A DNA stretch of 64,000 nucleotides from contig CAJVYQ010000013.1 in assembly GCA_913009825.1 (NCBI GenBank), positions 1 through 64,000 of the forward strand. Direction: 5' to 3'. Position numbers and translations under genes: made by a program. Below, in pieces: positions 60,966 to 64,000 of the stretch. The notes under the pieces were generated by a model. That model worked only from the letters and a program-made list of their open reading frames with translations, did no database searches and was not told the origin of the DNA. The DNA is from an uncultured Deferribacteres bacterium. GTDB lineage: Bacteria > Zhuqueibacterota > JdFR-76 > DREG01. How positions within the stretch are numbered: position 1 is the stretch's first letter; every line of letters begins with the position of its first letter.

Positions 60966-62132
60966 TCAACTCCTGAAAAGAAAATATTGATACTGCAACA
61001 TCATCACATCATTTTTACTTGCATCCCTCCTTTCCGTTTTATGTGTATAACTGAACATCAGCCGGTTTCCTTGTTGTTTCAGATAATAACTCAGTCCCAT
61101 GGTTGTCCGGGTCATATCTGCGGAATTGATCACGGAATGATCCGGATCGAACCGTTCGTATTTGAGAAATACTTGCCATCTGTCTCTCATTTTCTGATTT
61201 AACTGAAAATAGTAACCGTCTGCCAGCCAGGATACAAACCCGTTCAGTGTTGTAAATTTAGCAGACAGATATTCCGACACAAATTGCGTTCCGCCATGGC
61301 GTAAAATCAGGGCGATATTCATCCTCCTGTCATTGCCGGAAAAATGTGTGAAAATAGTTTTGTCGGCCCCGGCTAACTGACCCGTAAAATCAAGATCGTC
61401 TGCTTTTCTGATGGAAACCGCCACTTGCAGCATGGCGGCAAGCGGTTCCTGAGAAAGAAAAAACGGCAGATTCCTGCTTGCGCCCAGCCGAAGGACCCAA
61501 AGATGGCCGTTTTGCAATGAGATTTTCGTATTGGCGCCGCTGCCGGCCATGGCAGCCACCTCATATTTCACAAAATGACCCGGCAAATGTCCTTCCAATT
61601 GAAATCCATAATCACGGGCAAAAGAGGCTCCCATAGCGCCGGCCGGAATCAGTTTATCAATCACCATTGCCCTCTCGGGATTGGGCAGCAGGTAATCGGG
61701 TTGAAATCGCTCCCAACCAAACGGCGGTTTGAATTGGCCGAATTTGAATTGAATTACATCGCACCAGGTGTATTTCAGATAGATATGCTGCAAATAGATG
61801 CGGTCGTCCGTTTTATGATTATGATTTCTCTTGTAGATAAATTGCCAGGCAAACAGCCAACGAGAGGATATTTTTGTTTTAGCGTACAGTTTGAATCTGC
61901 GCAGGCTCCAGGGATTACTTCCCGCATCAGTTTCCCGGGTATAGCGAAGATGAAAATAGCTGGATAAGTGCAATTTAGTTTTTCCCGAAGAATGATTTGC
62001 GGTTGGTACCGGCAATTTATCTCCGGTAGGAAAAGCCTTCATATCTGGCAAATTGTTATAGAAGATAACCAGGAAAATGATCACGAAAATGAGTGTGCTT
62101 GTTCTTTTTTCTGCTCTCAGGATACCTTTCAT
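60966..62132 (-). CDS. Phosphate-selective porin O/P-type barrel
   Basis: About 388 residues. After an N-terminal hydrophobic export segment (STLIFVIIFLVIFYNNL) come barrel-type strands and the motifs typical of OprO/OprP porins: YFHLRYTRETDAG, LRRFKLYAKTKISSRWLFAWQF, FKFGQFKPPFGWERFQPDYLLP, RDYGFQLEGHLPG and a C-terminal aromatic end (MMLQYQYFLFRS). It should form an outer-membrane channel for anions. The start at 62132 is chosen for the export signal. It directly follows a PadR-type regulator gene (10 bases), so the two share an operon. Confidence 0.82.
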   Translation of the reverse strand: MKGILRAEKRTSTLIFVIIFLVIFYNNLPDMKAFPTGDKLPVPTANHSSGKTKLHLSSYFHLRYTRETDAGSNPWSLRRFKLYAKTKISSRWLFAWQFIYKRNHNHKTDDRIYLQHIYLKYTWCDVIQFKFGQFKPPFGWERFQPDYLLPNPERAMVIDKLIPAGAMGASFARDYGFQLEGHLPGHFVKYEVAAMAGSGANTKISLQNGHLWVLRLGASRNLPFFLSQEPLAAMLQVAVSIRKADDLDFTGQLAGADKTIFTHFSGNDRRMNIALILRHGGTQFVSEYLSAKFTTLNGFVSWLADGYYFQLNQKMRDRWQVFLKYERFDPDHSVINSADMTRTTMGLSYYLKQQGNRLMFSYTHKTERRDASKNDVMMLQYQYFLFRS

Positions 62133-62142
62133 CAGCACACCA

Positions 62143-62520
62143 TCAAGCCTGATTTTCATCAGATAGTGTTGTATATTGCTGCAGAAAATTTTCCAGCGCT
62201 GCGTGCCTTTTCTGTAAAACCGCAACCCAATTTTTCAGATGATTTCTGCCCAGCTTCGTAATTCGATACAGCCGTTTTGCCGGCCCGCCTCCGGTCGTCT
62301 CCCAATGGGATTTTACCAGATTGAATTCTTCCATGTGGCGCAATTTTTTATAAACAGCGCCCGGATCAGGATGACTTTCATGAAAGCCCATCTTTTCCAG
62401 ACTGGTCAACAGATCATAGCCATGAGCGGGCTTTTGCCACAACAGCAACAAAAGCGAAGGTTCCAGATACCGGTTCCGCCGCTCCGTATAACAACCACAA
62501 ATAAAATTTTTACGCGGCAT
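62143..62520 (-). CDS. PadR family transcriptional regulator
   Basis: A 125-residue repressor. The PadR winged helix is seen in LEPSLLLLLWQKPAHGYDLLTSLEKMGF, DPGAVYKKLRHMEEFNLV and GGGPAKRLYRITKLGRNHLK, followed by a short C-terminal helix. The N-terminal CGCYTERRNRY is unusual and carries two Cys that might sense metal or redox state. A perfect palindrome lies 26 bases upstream (62546-62564). It is the first gene of an operon with the porin. Confidence 0.9.
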   Translation of the reverse strand: MPRKNFICGCYTERRNRYLEPSLLLLLWQKPAHGYDLLTSLEKMGFHESHPDPGAVYKKLRHMEEFNLVKSHWETTGGGPAKRLYRITKLGRNHLKNWVAVLQKRHAALENFLQQYTTLSDENQA

Positions 62521-62545
62521 AAACCCTCTAAGTAATTTATACTGC

Positions 62546-62564
62546 TATATGATTTAATCATATA
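62546..62564. promoter_or_regulatory. Operator palindrome of the PadR regulator
   Basis: TATATGAT-TTA-ATCATATA is a perfect 8-bp inverted repeat with a 3-nt spacer, 26 bp before the PadR start. It overlaps sequence suited to a -10 box, so autorepression is likely. Confidence 0.6.
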
Positions 62565-62719
62565 ATAAGGAAAATAATCTGGATTGTCAAGTACAAATTA
62601 TTAACTTTCCTCTAATCCGAAAATACTCACATTTAATGAATTTGTAAATAAACTGATTCCACCGCTTTTACAAAATTCCTTTTTGCTTTAAGCGATGAAA
62701 TCAGTTTCAAATTGAAGAA

Positions 62720-63313
62720 TCATATTTTCTCAAAACACGGGATACAGACCGGTTTTCCATTCACCATTCGTGTGGCATTTTCAAAAACAATTTCGTTGCA
62801 AATGTCACACTCATGCCAATTAAACGTGCCCCTGGGCCCCTGCACCTCACTGTCACGCACATCACTGACAATAAAGAGATCTTCCTCTTTTGCTTTCAGA
62901 ATATTCTTCAGCAGAGGATTCAACACTTCGGGTTGAATATCCTTCGGTTCAATTTTTTGCCGTCGTAATTTTACAAATTCGGAAGCAAGACCTTTTTTCT
63001 GAAATTGAGGGTTCATGCTTACCCTTACTTCCTTTTTATTTTTCATATCCACCAGTACGATGGCATTTTTACCATAATTTTTCTTTTCGGCGTTTCCTTT
63101 CCCGTAAGTGCAACCGGTTGCCGCCATCACACCATCCAGAAAACACGCTGTTGCATGAGCAGGTCCGTTTTCACAAATTAAATACAGTTCTTTGTTGCTT
63201 GCCCGTTGCACAGCCAATGTTTTCATCGCAACCAGACCAGCGCGATAACCAATTGGCATTGCCGGACATCTGTGTCCGTGAAATTCAAAAACCCATTCCG
63301 GAATTTGTACCAT
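62720..63313 (-). CDS. FmdE family protein with C-terminal zinc finger
   Basis: A 197-residue protein. The N-terminal FmdE domain (PF02663) has FHGHRCPAMPIGYRAGLVAMKTL, CENGPAHATACFLDGVMAATGCTYGKGNAEKKNYGK (in part CENGPAHATAC, TGCTYGKGN), which carries the family Cys and His. The C-terminal part has CDIC and CIPC pairs, a treble-clef or ribbon zinc site (about residues 170-195). FmdE proteins are named after the formylmethanofuran dehydrogenase subunit E but occur in many anaerobes and bind metals. No partner dehydrogenase is nearby. The role is unknown; metal or molybdenum handling is plausible. Confidence 0.85.
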   Translation of the reverse strand: MVQIPEWVFEFHGHRCPAMPIGYRAGLVAMKTLAVQRASNKELYLICENGPAHATACFLDGVMAATGCTYGKGNAEKKNYGKNAIVLVDMKNKKEVRVSMNPQFQKKGLASEFVKLRRQKIEPKDIQPEVLNPLLKNILKAKEEDLFIVSDVRDSEVQGPRGTFNWHECDICNEIVFENATRMVNGKPVCIPCFEKI

Positions 63314-63551
63314 TGTTAACCTCCATCAATTAACGGTTTTTTAATTTGATTCGTACGGTAACCTATTTTTATCCTTTTATTGATAAGTATAGTCACCGAT
63401 TTATAATGTGCTTCCCTGTTTTCTCCGATACTTTGTGATGTATTTTCATCCTTCTTCAATCTTCATATTATTGACAAAATAACTATGCAGCTCTTTTTTC
63501 TGAAATAAGAACAATCGCATTTTCTTTTAAAACCTGTTTTAGCTTCTCCGC

Positions 63552-63758
63552 TTAGGGTGTAATGTCGGTATATTGGGTGGAAACCAGTTTAAATTTTATG
63601 TAAGATGGCGATTTTTCATGCCAACATCCTTTCAATGTAGTAGTCTCTATGTGAATGTGAACAAGATCACAAGGATTATCTTTTATGCATTTATATATTT
63701 TACTAAGCAGATTTCGTTCTGCCAAATGCCCGGTAACTTCCAATTCTATCGATGTCAT
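63552..63758 (-). CDS. Small ORF of unknown function
   Basis: A 68-codon frame (MTSIELEVTGHLAERNLLSKIYKCIKDNP...) without a clear ribosome binding site. The same frame continues upstream without stop to about 63853 (KTEKAYEEARAEAEKLLENV), so the visible part may be the end of a longer, broken gene that also includes the thioredoxin-like remnant. Not identified. Confidence 0.3.
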   Translation of the reverse strand: MTSIELEVTGHLAERNLLSKIYKCIKDNPCDLVHIHIETTTLKGCWHEKSPSYIKFKLVSTQYTDITP

Positions 63759-63839
63759 AACATTTTCTAATAACTTCTCTGCCTCAGCTCTGGCTTCTTC
63801 ATAAGCTTTCTCTGTCTTCTTTTGGATCGCTGCCGGCCA

Positions 63840-64000
63840 TATTTTTTTTCAACGGATATCATGATAGGCTGCATCATAACAGGAAGTACAGGTAACAGAC
63901 CCCAATTCAATGAATATGATTTTTGCTTTTGTTGTATCTTTTTTGACGACGGATATCTCATTCTGTTTTTGTTGAACCGTTCTCTTCTCCTTTGAACTGC
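63840..64000 (-). pseudogene. Thioredoxin-fold protein, frameshifted, cut by the window edge
   Basis: From the right edge the minus strand reads ...TTKAKIIFIELGSVTCTSC, a beta-strand plus CxxC active site of a thioredoxin-like protein. Immediately after the second Cys (about 63878) the expected continuation MMQPIMISVEKKYG is found in another frame, as after a one-base change. A second frame change seems to occur at an eight-A run near 63845. The protein is therefore broken or the sequence has errors here. Its 5' end is outside the window. Confidence 0.6.

Overview
The window reads as a chromosomal segment of a Gram-negative, probably anaerobic or microaerobic bacterium. Outer-membrane barrels and a phosphate-selective-type porin, a MlaE remnant, pyruvate:ferredoxin oxidoreductase, Tat-type signals and NtrC/sigma-54 regulation all fit this. 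The mixture is typical of the FCB superphylum (for example Calditrichota-like lineages), but no rRNA or other marker gene is present, so the assignment is an inference. I saw no tRNA, rRNA, CRISPR, phage or transposase gene.

Layout. (1) 1-18.1 kb is a metal-homeostasis region. It holds two DUF302 genes, a Spy/ZraP-like protein and a zinc-ribbon membrane protein behind a near-consensus sigma-54 promoter. A ZraSR-like two-component pair follows, whose two genes are separated by a 1.5 kb array of palindromic repeats containing a GxxExxY gene. Then come an NRAMP transporter, an ArsR/SmtB-type repressor with a P1B ATPase, a CopB-type (CPH) ATPase, a 58-residue YHS protein, and an outer-membrane barrel with a two-domain multicopper oxidase. 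(2) 18.2-32.3 kb is general metabolism: acyl-CoA ligase, nifJ plus a dihydroorotate-dehydrogenase-like gene, an S9 peptidase and a GH109-like oxidoreductase/glycosidase. (3) 34.1-41.9 kb is a uronate catabolism cluster: LacI regulator, uxaC, SDR fructuronate reductase, a 6-phosphogluconate dehydrogenase with an NAD-type residue, a LarA-superfamily Ni-dependent epimerase and a HAD protein. Together they suggest a route glucuronate -> fructuronate -> mannonate -> gluconate -> (kinase not in window) -> 6-phosphogluconate -> ribulose-5-phosphate. (4) 42.6-44.5 kb holds a textbook fluoride (crcB) riboswitch with an overlapping terminator, directly upstream of a dynamin-like GTPase. (5) 45-50 kb holds a phosphate transporter with its DUF47 partner, an amino-acid permease and truncated transporter remnants. 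(6) 50.5-54.0 kb holds a heavily broken histidine kinase/sigma-54 regulator pair. (7) 54.4-64 kb is a stress and sulfur/redox region: SPW protein, FMN flavoprotein, UspA, two TauE/SafE permeases, NifX-like protein, methyltransferase-like membrane protein, ECF sigma factor, porin with PadR regulator, FmdE-like protein and a frameshifted thioredoxin remnant.

Two traits run through the window. Intergenic spaces are unusually long and are filled with several families of dispersed palindromic elements of about 50-500 bp, some nested. Alongside intact operons there are at least eight decayed genes, two of which (the MlaE fragment and the 5'-truncated ATPase) end at repeat or regulatory sequence junctions. 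The genome appears to be shaped by small non-autonomous elements and ongoing gene decay.
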